From contig JAPPJO010000049.1 in assembly GCA_028820325.1 (NCBI GenBank), positions 23,578 to 87,577 on the forward strand: 64,000 bases of DNA, in the 5' to 3' direction. Position 1 is the stretch's first letter. Each line of letters opens with the position of its first letter. The notes under the pieces are model-generated. The model was given only the letters and a program-made list of their open reading frames with translations, was not told the origin of the DNA and ran no database searches. Origin of the DNA: Gammaproteobacteria bacterium (GTDB taxonomy: Bacteria > Gemmatimonadota > Gemmatimonadetes > Longimicrobiales > Gaopeijiaceae). The position numbers and the translations under genes are program-made. This document shows positions 53,063-62,837 of this stretch, piece by piece.

Positions 53063-55738
53063 GCACGCGCGGCCCTGGTTGCGGCGATCGGCCTCTGCTC
53101 GGGGACTCCGGCTGCGGCGCAGGAGTGGGATGTGCAGCTCCCCGCCGACGCGGGCAGCTACCCGACGGGCGATCTGTTCATCAGCAATCTCGACGCACTA
53201 CACACGGCGGCTGGCCCCGTGCTCGAGGGTGTCTCGATCCTGGTCCGGGACGGGATCATCGAGGGCATCGGGGCCGACCTCACGGCGCCCGAAGGCGTGC
53301 GCGTGATCGACGGGACGGGTCTCACCGCGATGCCGGGCATCGTGGACGAGCACTCGCACACCGCGCTGGTCGCCGGCAACGAGGGCACCGCTCCCGTCGT
53401 ACCCGAGGTGCAGGTCCTGGACGCGCTCACGACCGAGGACTTCGGGATCTACCGCGCGCTGTCGGGCGGCGTGACGACCGCCCGCATCATGCACGGCAGT
53501 TCGAACCCGATCGGCGGCCAGAGCGCCGTGATCAAGATGCGCTGGGGGATGGACGCGACGGAGCAGTTGCTGCTCCCCGGAGCGCCCAGGTTCGTGAAGT
53601 TCGCGCTCGGAGAAAACGTGACCAGAAAGGCTGCTCCCCCAGGCGCCAATTCCCGGTTTCCGATGAGCCGCCCGGGCGTCGAGGCGATCTACGTCGAGGC
53701 GTTCACCGCCGCGCAGGCCTACCGGGCGGAGTGGGATCGCTTCCGCGAGAACCCGGGCGCGTTCCCCGTTCCCCCGCGCCGGGACCTCCGCCTCGAAGCG
53801 CTGGTCGACATCATGGAGGGACGCATCCGCATCCACGCCCACTCGTACCGCGGGGATGAGATCCTCATGCTCATCCGCGTGGCGGAACGATTCGGGTTCA
53901 GGATCGACGTGTTCACTCACGTCATGGAGGGATACCGGGTCGCGACCGAGATGGCGGAGCACGGGGCCGCCGGCTCGACCTTCTCCGACTGGTGGCAGTA
54001 CAAGCTCGAGGCGTACGAGTCGATTCCGCACAACGCCGCGATCATGCACCAGCACGGAGTGCTCACCGCGATCAACTCCGACATCCCCTCGCTCCAACCC
54101 TTCATGCACCGGGAGATCGTGAAGCCGGTGAAGTACGGGGGCGTGAGCGAGCTGGAAGCGCTCCAGATGCTGACGCTCTTTCCCGCGCAGATGATGTACC
54201 TGGACGACCGGGTCGGAAGCCTGGAGGAAGGCAAGGAAGGCGATGTCGTGCTGCTCGACGGATCGCCCTTCGACTCGTTCAGCCGCGTCGAGAAGACCAT
54301 CGTGGACGGCATCGTCTACTACGATGTGGATGACGAGGAGAGGACGCGGGGCGAGCCGGTGCGAGCGGTCACGGATCTCGTTGCGGCGCCGGCCACGCCG
54401 CGGACTTCGACCCCCGGTGACGGCCCGGACGCCGGCGATGGCCCGGACTCGGGAGCCGGGATCGCGCCCGGTGCAAACGGTGCGAACGGAGAGACGCCGC
54501 CAACATCGCCTGCCGCCCAGGAAGCCGCCACGGCCCTCGTGGGCGGCACGGTTCACACGGTGTCGGGCGGGACGATTCCCGACGGGGTGGTGCTCATCCG
54601 GGGCGGGACCATCGAGGCCGTGGGAACGCGGTCCGAGGTGCAGATTCCCGCCGATGCCGCGCGCGTGGAGGTGGCCGGGCGGCACATCTATCCGGGCATG
54701 GTCGACCCGTTCACCACGCTCGGCCTCTTCGAGTTCGGCGCGGTCGGCCAGGCGACCGACATCGCCGAGCTCGGGGACTACAACCCGCACATCCGCGCGC
54801 TCGGAGCCGTGAACCCCTACTACCCCAGCCTGAACGTGGCGCGGGCCAACGGCATCACCACGGTTCAGACCGCCCAGGGCGGCGGCGTGGTTCGGGGTAC
54901 GGGATCGGTCATCCAGCTCAACGACGGAGACACGTTCGAGAAGGTGGCCGTGGCTCCTGAGGCGTCCCTTATCGTCGATCTGCCGTCGGGTCCCGAGGGC
55001 GACGACGACGAGGAGCCGGGGCTCGACGCCAGCGCCATGGAGGACCTCGTCGACCTGTTCGAGCGCGCCGTCGCCTACGGCGCGAACCCATCGACCTCCG
55101 ACGACCCGACCGCGCCCTTCGAGGCGAACAACTGGGGCGGCGAGGCCGTCCTGCTCGACGCGCTTCAGCCGGCGCTCCGCGGCGAGGTGCCGGTCTTCTT
55201 CTCGGTGGACACGGCCTGGGAGATCCGCACCCTGTTCGTCTTCCTGGACGCCTTTCCGACGATCGACCCCGTCGTGCTGGGCGGCCGCGAGGCCTATCGC
55301 GTGGCCTCCGGGCTGGCCGCGCGCGACATCCCCGTGATCCTGACGGGCACTCTCCAGGCGCCCGCCGACCGGGACGTCGCCGTCACGTCAGGCTACCGCA
55401 ACGCCGGGCTTCTGCACCAGGCGGGCGTCACGGTCTCGTTCTCGACGGCGAGCGATGCGGACGTCCGCAACCTCCCCTATCACGCGGCGCTTTCGGTAGG
55501 CTTCGGGCTCCCGGAAGATGCCGCGCTGCGCGGGGTGACCCTGGGCCCGGCGGAGGCGCTGGGCCTCGAAGACCTCATGGGGAGCATCGAACCCGGCAAG
55601 CGGGCGGATCTGCTGGTAACGGACGGATCCCCGCTGCAGTCGCTCACGCGGATCGAGCGCATGTGGGTCGGAGGACTCGAGGTGGACCCCCGCGCGAACA
55701 AGCACGACCGCCTGTGGGAGGCGTTCCGGGGTCGGTAA
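52991..55738 (+). CDS. Secreted double amidohydrolase-domain protein
   Basis: 915 aa. The first amidohydrolase domain (about residues 50-480) has MPGIVDEHSH with the metal HSH and a FTHVMEGYR segment. A Gly/Asp/Pro linker (GDGPDAGDGPDSGAGIAPGANG) follows, then a second related domain (VGGTVHTVSGGTIPDGVVLI, YPGMVDPFTTLGLFEFG) without the His pair. It is a fusion of an active and a degenerate copy. A proper signal peptide (ALVAAIGLCSGTPAAAQ) begins after residue 24; the first ~24 residues are a repeat (MSIRHT, MNIRHS, MTIRHA, MTICKM) that may or may not be translated. It is coupled to the previous gene. Confidence 0.78.
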   Translation: MSIRHTMNIRHSMTIRHAMTICKMARAALVAAIGLCSGTPAAAQEWDVQLPADAGSYPTGDLFISNLDALHTAAGPVLEGVSILVRDGIIEGIGADLTAPEGVRVIDGTGLTAMPGIVDEHSHTALVAGNEGTAPVVPEVQVLDALTTEDFGIYRALSGGVTTARIMHGSSNPIGGQSAVIKMRWGMDATEQLLLPGAPRFVKFALGENVTRKAAPPGANSRFPMSRPGVEAIYVEAFTAAQAYRAEWDRFRENPGAFPVPPRRDLRLEALVDIMEGRIRIHAHSYRGDEILMLIRVAERFGFRIDVFTHVMEGYRVATEMAEHGAAGSTFSDWWQYKLEAYESIPHNAAIMHQHGVLTAINSDIPSLQPFMHREIVKPVKYGGVSELEALQMLTLFPAQMMYLDDRVGSLEEGKEGDVVLLDGSPFDSFSRVEKTIVDGIVYYDVDDEERTRGEPVRAVTDLVAAPATPRTSTPGDGPDAGDGPDSGAGIAPGANGANGETPPTSPAAQEAATALVGGTVHTVSGGTIPDGVVLIRGGTIEAVGTRSEVQIPADAARVEVAGRHIYPGMVDPFTTLGLFEFGAVGQATDIAELGDYNPHIRALGAVNPYYPSLNVARANGITTVQTAQGGGVVRGTGSVIQLNDGDTFEKVAVAPEASLIVDLPSGPEGDDDEEPGLDASAMEDLVDLFERAVAYGANPSTSDDPTAPFEANNWGGEAVLLDALQPALRGEVPVFFSVDTAWEIRTLFVFLDAFPTIDPVVLGGREAYRVASGLAARDIPVILTGTLQAPADRDVAVTSGYRNAGLLHQAGVTVSFSTASDADVRNLPYHAALSVGFGLPEDAALRGVTLGPAEALGLEDLMGSIEPGKRADLLVTDGSPLQSLTRIERMWVGGLEVDPRANKHDRLWEAFRGR

Positions 55739-55810
55739 GCCGACGGCCCGGGGGGTGTCACGATCCACCGGGCGCGCTCGCCCGGATCCGTGCCCCCGGG
55801 CCGACTTCGT

Positions 55811-57865
55811 CTACCCGCCATCCTCCTGCGTCACCGCCCCTGTCCGGTACTTGTCGAACCACGCCTTGATGTAGAGCTGCGTCATGATCCGGTGCGACAC
55901 GGAGCGTGAGCCGTGGTACTCGTCCGGAATCTTGACGTGCATCGTCTCCTGGCCGAGCACCTTCAGCGCGCGGTAGAACTCTTCGGCCTGCGGCATCGGG
56001 GTGCGCAGGTCCTCGACGCCCGAGAGGAGCATCGTCGGCGTGGTGACGTTGCCGACGTAGTGCAGCGGTGACCGCTCGGCATACTCCACCGGGTCGTCCC
56101 ACGGATAGGAGCGGAAGCGGCGGTACCAGCCCGACCCGTCGGTCGTCCCCACGAAGGAGTGCCAGTTGATGACCGGCCGCTGCGACACCGCGGCCCGGAA
56201 GCGGTCGGTGTGTCCCACGGTCCAGGCGGTGAGGACGCCGCCGCCGCTGCTCCCCGTGACGAACATGTTGTCCTCGTCGATGAAGCCGCGGTCGATGGCG
56301 GCGTCCACGCCGGCCATGAGGTCGTGGAAATCGTTGCCGGGATACAGGTAGTTGATGCCGTTCACGAAGTCCTGGCCGTATCCGGTGCTCCCGCGCGGGT
56401 TCGTCCACAACACCGCATAGCCGTCCGCCGCGAAGTTCTGCCAGTTCCAGTTCCACCGCACGGTGTACATCGACACCGGCCCGCCGTGGATCCACAGCAG
56501 CAGCGGGTACTCGCGCCCCGGATCGAAGTTGGCCGGCTTCATGAGCCAGCCCTGCACCGGCCAGCCGTCGACGGACTCGGTCCAGATCTCCTCGACGTCG
56601 CCGAGCGTGATGCCGGCGAGCACGTCCTCGTTGTAGTCGACCAGGGTCTCGAGTTCATCCGCGTCGTCGAGGCCGAATGTGACCAAATAGTTCGGGCGGT
56701 AGAAGGTCGAGTTGATGGCGGCCGCGCGCCCGTTGTTCGCGATCGAGACGCCGGAGATGTAGTGGACACCGTCCGTGACCTTCTCGATGTCACCGCTCGT
56801 GGACACGAAGTGGAGGTTGGACGAGCCCTCCTCGCCCAGCGTGTAGTAGAGGCCGGACCCGTCCGGCGCCCAGGTGACGCCGCTCGGGGAGTTCTTGAGG
56901 TTGCCGGCGAGCATCCGGCTGCCCGAGCCGTCCGCATCCATCAGATAGAGGTGCGACAGGTTGCTGTAGTTCTCGTTCTCGTCGTAGCCGGTGTACGCGA
57001 TCATGCGCCCGTCGGGCGACGGGATGGGGCCGTTGTCGGGGCCGAGGCGGTCCGTCAGCGTGGTGATCTCGAGGGTCGCGAGATCGATGGCGTGAACCTC
57101 GGAGTTGCCGCGCTCATATCCCTCCTCGGGGATGAGGTCGCCGCTGAAGTAGAGCTTCGTGCCGTCCGGCGCCCAGCGCGGGTTGCCGTGCGAGGTGTCG
57201 CCGAAGGTGATCTGGCGCGGGGTGCCGCCCAGGTCCGCATCGACGATGAAGATCTGCGTGTTGCCCCTGCGCGTATACCCGGTCCCGTCGCGCTGCCAGG
57301 CGATGCGGTCCTCCACCACCGCCGGCGCGGCCAGGTTCGCGCCCGGTGGGAAGCTGGGCATCGTGATGGGCAGCGGCGATCCGGTCTCCGGGATGAAGCT
57401 CGTAAACGAGATCTGCGCCCCGTCGGGCGACCAGCGGATGCCGCCGGGGGCCCGGTCGAGGTTGGTGAGCTGCTTGGTCTCGCGCGTGTCGAGCCACATG
57501 ACGTGGATCTGGTTCGTCCCGCTCTTGTCGGACAGGAAGGCGATGCGCGTGCCGTCCGGCGACCAGATCGGCGACGACACCTCGAAGCTGCCGGTCTCGA
57601 GCTCGCTGATCCGCCGGGTGGACAGATCCATGATCATCAGCTCGCTCTTGTTGCGGTCGTTCATCTTGTCCACGCTCCCGCGCGTGAACAGGATGTAGTT
57701 GCCGTCCGGCGAGATGCTCGGGCTGCCGACCGACTCCATCTCCATGTAGGTGTCCATGTCCAGGAGGCCGCTGGGCTGCTGCGCGGCGGACGAGGCGGGC
57801 GGAGCGAGGGTGATCGCGAGGGCGAGAAGCGCCGGGGCGGTGCGGAAGTGGCGGCGGGTGGTCAT
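55811..57865 (-). CDS. Secreted S9-family prolyl-oligopeptidase-like peptidase
   Basis: 684 aa. The signal peptide ends at SSAAQ. A seven-bladed propeller with TolB-like repeats (SPDGNYILFTRG, SPDGTRIAFLSD, WAPDGTKLYFSG) covers about residues 35-400. The alpha/beta-hydrolase domain has WIHGGPVSMY (oxyanion), catalytic Ser540 in GSSGGG, Asp in GVEDLRTP and His in DEYHGS. It cleaves short peptides in the periplasm or outside, as acylaminoacyl-peptidase/DPP-IV-like enzymes do. It is a single minus-strand gene convergent with the amidohydrolases. Confidence 0.9.
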   Translation of the reverse strand: MTTRRHFRTAPALLALAITLAPPASSAAQQPSGLLDMDTYMEMESVGSPSISPDGNYILFTRGSVDKMNDRNKSELMIMDLSTRRISELETGSFEVSSPIWSPDGTRIAFLSDKSGTNQIHVMWLDTRETKQLTNLDRAPGGIRWSPDGAQISFTSFIPETGSPLPITMPSFPPGANLAAPAVVEDRIAWQRDGTGYTRRGNTQIFIVDADLGGTPRQITFGDTSHGNPRWAPDGTKLYFSGDLIPEEGYERGNSEVHAIDLATLEITTLTDRLGPDNGPIPSPDGRMIAYTGYDENENYSNLSHLYLMDADGSGSRMLAGNLKNSPSGVTWAPDGSGLYYTLGEEGSSNLHFVSTSGDIEKVTDGVHYISGVSIANNGRAAAINSTFYRPNYLVTFGLDDADELETLVDYNEDVLAGITLGDVEEIWTESVDGWPVQGWLMKPANFDPGREYPLLLWIHGGPVSMYTVRWNWNWQNFAADGYAVLWTNPRGSTGYGQDFVNGINYLYPGNDFHDLMAGVDAAIDRGFIDEDNMFVTGSSGGGVLTAWTVGHTDRFRAAVSQRPVINWHSFVGTTDGSGWYRRFRSYPWDDPVEYAERSPLHYVGNVTTPTMLLSGVEDLRTPMPQAEEFYRALKVLGQETMHVKIPDEYHGSRSVSHRIMTQLYIKAWFDKYRTGAVTQEDGG

Positions 57866-57940
57866 GCGGGTCTCCTTGGGGTGGTGCGAGTCGCGCGCGG
57901 CTTCAGGTAACCAGCATAGCGCCTGGGGTGCCGCTGCGCC

Positions 57941-59656
57941 CTACCCTCCCCCGAACAGCACGCTCATCCCCTGCTCGAAGACGATGTCGCGCGGGATTCC
58001 CGCCGAATCCAGCCGGTCGAGATCGGCCTGCAGCTCGGCGGGCACGAATCCCCTCTCGTCCATGAGCTGCGCCACTCCGTCGTAGTCGCCGTCCCCCTGG
58101 AGCGTGAGGATCAACTCGCTCAGGCCGCTCACCGCCTCGCGCATCGCCGCAAAGTCGACGCGGTATTTCCCGGTGTCCTCTTCGCGCGTGAAGGCGCCCT
58201 GCTCCAGGAAGTAGTTGAAGCGCACCATGTTGGCTCGGCCGTGGGCGCTCGCGGCGCCGAAGCGGACCGAGCGGAAGATCCCCGCCAGGAAGGTCACGTA
58301 GTGGTGCTCGACGGAGGGCTCCGTGATCTCGCCCCGCTCGAGGAGTTCGGTCACCATGTGCAGGCCGACCACATCGGCCTTCCCTTCCTCCATCGGCGAG
58401 GCGTGCTCGAGCAGGGCCTCCCGCACCGTCCCCTTCCCCGTGATGATGTTCTTGATGCCGAGGCCGTGCGCCACCTCGTGGAACATCGTATTGCCGAAGA
58501 AGGCGTCGAAGACGACGTACTCCTGCTGGTCCTCGACGATCAGCTCGCGCGTGATCGGCACCATGATCTCATCGAACTTGGCCTGCATCGCGTTCTTGAG
58601 CTGGAGCCGGCGGGTGCCCTTGGCGAGCTGCACCTCCTCATCGTTCGGGAGGTTGATCGCGATCGTCTTGGCTCCGGCGTTGGCGTCTCCGGCGTAGTAG
58701 ACGGCGTCGTACGCGTTCAGATCCGAGTCCGTCCCCGGCGCCTCGGCCTTGTACCGGTCGGCGACCGGCAGGCTCTCCTGCAGGCTGGGGAGAAGCGCGG
58801 CGAAGCGCTCGAGCCTCTCGCTCCACTCCAGGTCCTTGATGAGGACGAAGCCCTCGTGGGCGGCCTTGGCGCCGAAGAGCAGGTCCTCGTAGGTCTCGAT
58901 CGGCCCGATCACGACCTCGATCGGGTTCTCCTTCATGTCCAGCCACGCCATGTCGCTCGGCTGGTAGTCGTCGGATTCGAGGGCGTCGGCGCGCAGGCGC
59001 AGGTACGTCGCCAGGCCGGGGTCGCTCGCAAGCTCGGCCGCCTCCCGCAGCTTCGCCGCGGCGGACGCGTGTTGCTCCGCAAAGGCCTCGTGATACGGAA
59101 CCGCGACCAACGCACCGTCCCCGTCCCGCCGCACGAGCGTGTAGAGCGAGCGAAGCGCGTCGTTGTCCGCGGCTGCGGCGTCGAACTCGTCCGCCGTCAT
59201 GTCGGCGGGATAGAAGTTCGCGCCCGCCGGCTTGGCGCCGACCCCGGCGATGAAGGGATCGTCGGCGCGCAGCCGGTCCCAGGGCCCGTAGTTGATCTCG
59301 ATGTAGCGGCGCGCAGCCTGGTCGCCCTGCGCCAGCGCGAGCGCCTCCTCCCTGTCGCCGTACGCCTGCATCCAGAAGACGTTGTCCATGGGCCGGGACG
59401 CCTCGATCAGCAGACGCACGACCTCCCGGTCGTTCTCCGACAGGTGGGAGAGGTCGGCTTCCAGCCGGAACACCGCGTATCCGTGCACGAGATCCTGTAT
59501 GTTCGTCCCGCCATCTTGTATGCTATCCTGTATGATACCTGTATTATCCTGTGTGTTTCGGACCTCATCGCCCGGGGCGGCGCAGGCGGCGAGCGAGGAG
59601 AGGAGGACGGCTGCGGCCGGGAAGCGGAGAGATTGCGAGGCGGTGGTCATCGGCAT
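57941..59656 (-). CDS. M49-like zinc metallopeptidase lipoprotein (DPP III-type)
   Basis: 571 aa. The lipobox is LSSLAAC. After a Gln/Asp-rich linker, a helical domain leads to HEVAHG (393-398), the first zinc motif, and then EEGKAD, matching the EECRAD-type second motif of dipeptidyl-peptidase III (M49). In classical M49 enzymes the first motif has six residues (HELLGH); here it is a plain HExxH, so this is a related side branch rather than a true DPP III. It is next to the S9 peptidase gene on the same strand (75 bp apart) and both may be transcribed together for peptide use. Confidence 0.75.
   Translation of the reverse strand: MPMTTASQSLRFPAAAVLLSSLAACAAPGDEVRNTQDNTGIIQDSIQDGGTNIQDLVHGYAVFRLEADLSHLSENDREVVRLLIEASRPMDNVFWMQAYGDREEALALAQGDQAARRYIEINYGPWDRLRADDPFIAGVGAKPAGANFYPADMTADEFDAAAADNDALRSLYTLVRRDGDGALVAVPYHEAFAEQHASAAAKLREAAELASDPGLATYLRLRADALESDDYQPSDMAWLDMKENPIEVVIGPIETYEDLLFGAKAAHEGFVLIKDLEWSERLERFAALLPSLQESLPVADRYKAEAPGTDSDLNAYDAVYYAGDANAGAKTIAINLPNDEEVQLAKGTRRLQLKNAMQAKFDEIMVPITRELIVEDQQEYVVFDAFFGNTMFHEVAHGLGIKNIITGKGTVREALLEHASPMEEGKADVVGLHMVTELLERGEITEPSVEHHYVTFLAGIFRSVRFGAASAHGRANMVRFNYFLEQGAFTREEDTGKYRVDFAAMREAVSGLSELILTLQGDGDYDGVAQLMDERGFVPAELQADLDRLDSAGIPRDIVFEQGMSVLFGGG
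59497..59560. repeat. Short tandem repeats coding for IQD in the M49-like lipoprotein
   Basis: Several copies of ATCCTGTAT or close forms in the plus strand give IQD or TQD in the minus-strand gene, right behind the lipobox. It is a low-complexity linker and likely variable in length. Confidence 0.7.
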
Positions 59657-59784
59657 GCTCCTGGCGACGGAAGACCTGATAGAGAGATGAAGAATAGGAA
59701 CAGAGAAGCGAGTCTGTCACGGTCTCGGCGAACCCCCCATCTTCTTTCCTTGCAAACTGAACGGTCATCGCACAGATTTCAATA

Positions 59785-60954
59785 ATGATGATCGCCAGAG
59801 AGGATCACCTGACGCGCGTACGGCTGTTGCTGCGCGAATTCCCGGTCGTCGCCTTGCTGGGGGCACGCCAGGTGGGCAAGACCACCCTGGCGCGGCAACT
59901 GGCCGAGGCCCATCACGATCCCGTCTCCTGGTTCGATCTCGAGGATCCCGCCGACCTTGCGCGGCTCGCGGATCCCGGGCTGGAGCTGCGACCACTTCAG
60001 GGGCTCGTGGTCCTCGACGAGATCCACCGACTTCCCGGCGTCTTCGAACTCCTGCGCGTTCTCGTCGATCGTCCGGGTCCGCCAGCCCGCTTTCTGGTGC
60101 TCGGAAGCGCATCGCCGGAACTGCTGCGCCAGACATCGGAGTCGCTTGCAGGCCGCGTCGCCTTCCACGAACTCGACGGCTTCAATCTGACCGAGGTCGA
60201 CGATCTGCAGAACCTCTGGCTGCGGGGCGGCTTTCCGCGCTCCTATCTCGCGCAGTCGGAGGCTGCAAGCCGCCGGTGGCGGGACGCCTTCGTTCGCACC
60301 CTGCTCTCCCGCGATCTGCCGGGGCTCGGAAACACCATTCCATCGCCGACGCTCAGCCGTTTCTGGACGATGCTTGCGCACTGGCACGGGCAGATCTGGA
60401 ACGGCGCCGAGTTTGGACGCGCCTTCGGGGTCGCCCACACCACCGTGCGTCGTTACCTGGATCTCCTGACCTCCGTCTTCGTCGTCCGCCAACTCCAGCC
60501 CTGGTTCGAGAACATCAGCAAGCGACAGGTTCGTTCGCCCAAGGTCTACATCGCGGACTCCGGCGTCCTCCACGCCCTGCTCGGCCTCACCAGCCGGACA
60601 GATGTCGTCTCGCACCCGAAAGTCGGGGCTTCCTGGGAGGGGTTTGTCATTCAACAGATCGCTCACCTCCTGGGCGCGCCTCCCGATCGATGCTTCCACT
60701 GGTCCACGCACGCGGGCGCGGAGCTCGATCTTCTGGTGATCGACGGCGCACGCCGGCACGGCTTCGAGATCAAGCGCTCCGAGGCTCCGCGGCTCACCCG
60801 GTCCATGCGGTCTGCGATGGAAACGCTCAACCTGGGCCGTCTCGACGTGATCCACGCCGGCACGTCCCGCTATCGGCTGGCCAGTCGGATCGAGGCCGTG
60901 CCCGCGGCCGGACTCGCCGAGATGTTGCTGCCGCACGGCTCGCCTCGCGAATAG
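59785..60954 (+). CDS. AAA ATPase with C-terminal DUF4143
   Basis: 389 aa. Walker A is LLGARQVGKTT (near residue 26) and Walker B GLVVLDEIHRLP (near 75). The HTH-like middle (FGVAHTTVRRYLDLLTSVFVV) is followed by a PD-(D/E)xK-like DUF4143 end (ELDLLVID, GFEIKRSEAPR). It belongs to the large family of ATP-binding proteins whose real role is mostly unproved. GGAGGAA-type sites are absent; ATG 59785 was taken as the first start. It ends 1 bp before the next gene starts. Confidence 0.8.
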   Translation: MMIAREDHLTRVRLLLREFPVVALLGARQVGKTTLARQLAEAHHDPVSWFDLEDPADLARLADPGLELRPLQGLVVLDEIHRLPGVFELLRVLVDRPGPPARFLVLGSASPELLRQTSESLAGRVAFHELDGFNLTEVDDLQNLWLRGGFPRSYLAQSEAASRRWRDAFVRTLLSRDLPGLGNTIPSPTLSRFWTMLAHWHGQIWNGAEFGRAFGVAHTTVRRYLDLLTSVFVVRQLQPWFENISKRQVRSPKVYIADSGVLHALLGLTSRTDVVSHPKVGASWEGFVIQQIAHLLGAPPDRCFHWSTHAGAELDLLVIDGARRHGFEIKRSEAPRLTRSMRSAMETLNLGRLDVIHAGTSRYRLASRIEAVPAAGLAEMLLPHGSPRE

Positions 60955-60955
60955 C

Positions 60956-62332
60956 ATGACCAGGACGATCCCGCGGCGAATCGCCATCATCGGCGGAGGC
61001 GTATCGGGCCTCGCGGCCGCGTGGGCCCTCGACCGCCACCCGGACCGGTTCGACTTCCGGCTGTATGAGGCCCGGGACCGGATCGGCGGCAATGCGGTCA
61101 CCGCGGACATGCCCCAGCGCGACGGCAGCTCCATTCCCTTCGACATCTCCGTCACCGCCTGCATACCGTCGGTATACCGGCACATCATGCTGCTGATGGA
61201 GGAGTACGGCATCGAGCTGATCGACACCCGATTCAGCTACAGCGTGAAATACCGGGGCGGCATCTACGCCCACGATTTCGACTCCGACATCAGGGAGCAG
61301 CTGCAACCCGAGATTGCCAGGTTTCAGCGAATCCTCAGGTGGCTGCACCGGTTCGGCTGGCTGACCCGGTCCCGGTCGAAGTTCCTGAACGCCCTCAATC
61401 CCTTCAACTACGTTAACATGGGGACGATCCTGAACCTGGCCGGGTTCTCCGGAGACTTCAGGTACAAGGTGCTGAAGCCGATGTTCGTCAACTTCCTGAT
61501 GGCGACGAACGTGTTCGACATGCCCGCGGCGCTCTTTTCCCGGTACCTCGAGTTTTTCGACATCGAGTCGGCCACGCCCATGCAGACCTGGGACCAGGGG
61601 ACGCGGCGCATCTACGAGCATCTGACCGCGAACGTCCGGGACCGCATCTACCTCAACCGGCCGGTGCGAAAGGTGTACCGCGGGCCGTCGCAGGTGGTGG
61701 TCGAGGACGAGAACGGCGCCAGGGAGACGTTCGACCAGGTGATCTTCGCATGCAATGCGAACCAGACGCTGATGATGCTCGACGACCCCACGCTGCTCGA
61801 GCGCTACATTCTCTCGTCGGTGCGCTACGAGAGCGAACTTCACAACCACACCATCATCCACTTCGACGCGTCTGTCCTTCCGGATAACGAAGTGAAGCCC
61901 CTGACGACCCGGAGCAATCATATCGAGCAATATGGCGCCAGGCCCGACAACTATGAGATCACGTATATCATGCACAACCAGCAGCCGTGGGTCGGCCGGT
62001 CCGACCGGCCCTGCCTGGTGACCTACAATCCCATCAGCAGAATCGATAGTCGGAAGATCATCGGCAAGTGGTGGTTCCAGCACATCGTGCACGACGTGCG
62101 CCATGTCGCATGGCTTGTACCGTTATTCCGCAGGATCCAGGGGCGTCGGCGGACCTGGCATTGTGGGGCGCATACGCTGATCAACAGTCAGGAGACCTGT
62201 TTCGTCACCGGGCTTGCCGCCGCGACACAGCTCGGCGCGGACTATCCCTTCGACGACGCCGAAGCGAGGCGCTCGTTCAATCACTACGGGAGCATCCTGC
62301 ACGGCTGGCGCTTCCGGAGGGTGAGGGGCTAG
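60956..62332 (+). CDS. FAD-dependent amine oxidase/desaturase-like protein
   Basis: 458 aa. The dinucleotide motif IIGGGVSGLAAAWALDRH is at the N-terminus and RIGGNA completes the FAD-binding arc. TWHCGAHTLINSQETCFVTGLAAATQLGADYPF is the C-terminal FAD block of the NAD(P)-binding amine oxidase family used in cyclopropane-fatty-acid and carotenoid-like pathways. Some members sit beside cyclopropane synthases; here no such gene is adjacent. It follows the AAA gene at once, so one transcript is likely. Confidence 0.75.
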   Translation: MTRTIPRRIAIIGGGVSGLAAAWALDRHPDRFDFRLYEARDRIGGNAVTADMPQRDGSSIPFDISVTACIPSVYRHIMLLMEEYGIELIDTRFSYSVKYRGGIYAHDFDSDIREQLQPEIARFQRILRWLHRFGWLTRSRSKFLNALNPFNYVNMGTILNLAGFSGDFRYKVLKPMFVNFLMATNVFDMPAALFSRYLEFFDIESATPMQTWDQGTRRIYEHLTANVRDRIYLNRPVRKVYRGPSQVVVEDENGARETFDQVIFACNANQTLMMLDDPTLLERYILSSVRYESELHNHTIIHFDASVLPDNEVKPLTTRSNHIEQYGARPDNYEITYIMHNQQPWVGRSDRPCLVTYNPISRIDSRKIIGKWWFQHIVHDVRHVAWLVPLFRRIQGRRRTWHCGAHTLINSQETCFVTGLAAATQLGADYPFDDAEARRSFNHYGSILHGWRFRRVRG

Positions 62333-62388
62333 GACTTGTTGGGTCGCCCGAAGACGAGTAGCATCGCCGTGCTACCTGGAGGAGATTC

Positions 62389-62796
62389 ATGGTTCGAAGC
62401 GTGAAGCTGCGGCAAATGGGTGCGTGCCTCGCGGCACTGTTCATCGCGGGAGATGGTCATGCCCAGGAATCCGTCGAGCTTCCGGGGGAGGATCGAACCT
62501 TGGCCTTGGAACTCTCGGAGGTCTACCGCATCGGGTCGGCCGGCGCGGTCGCCGACTGGGAGCTTCTGCACACCGTTCAGGGCGCAGGCTTTGACGAGGC
62601 CGGGAACCTGTACTTCCTGAACTCGCCTCACCGCGTGGTCGCCGTCGATCCGGCTGGCAACCTCCTGCGCCAATTCGGCCGTACCGGTGGAGGTCCCGGC
62701 GAATTCGGTAACCCGCGCCAACTGGACGTTTTGCCGGACGGGCAAGGTCCAACGGATTCACATCTGATTGAGGTGATTGAAGTTGCGGGAACGTAA
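62389..62796 (+). pseudogene. Truncated 6-bladed beta-propeller gene
   Basis: 135 codons. It starts well: GGAGGAGA before ATG 62389, a signal peptide (LAALFIAGDGHAQ), VELPGEDRTL and FGRTGGGPGEFGNP, in the same style as the gene at 41077. After DVLPDGQ (about 62745) the family sequence stops and a short unrelated tail reaches TAA. About two thirds of the protein is missing. The break lies 40-90 bp before the end of the integrase gene, pointing to integration of an element into this gene. Confidence 0.7.
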
Positions 62797-62824
62797 GGTC
62801 CGGCTCCCGCCGTTTCGTTCCCGC
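62785..62824. repeat. 9-bp inverted repeat between the truncated propeller gene and the integrase
   Basis: GCGGGAACG (62785-62793) and CGTTCCCGC (62816-62824) are perfect inverted repeats around a 22-bp spacer. They could be recombinase-binding arms near the attachment site, or the gene ends' terminator stem (no T run). Confidence 0.55.
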
Positions 62825-62837
62825 TGATCGCGAACTC

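Noticed and set aside
56159..57910. A 583-codon plus-strand frame over the S9 peptidase gene
   Set aside because: Rich in R, V, H and D with no motif; the peptidase on the other strand has its full triad.
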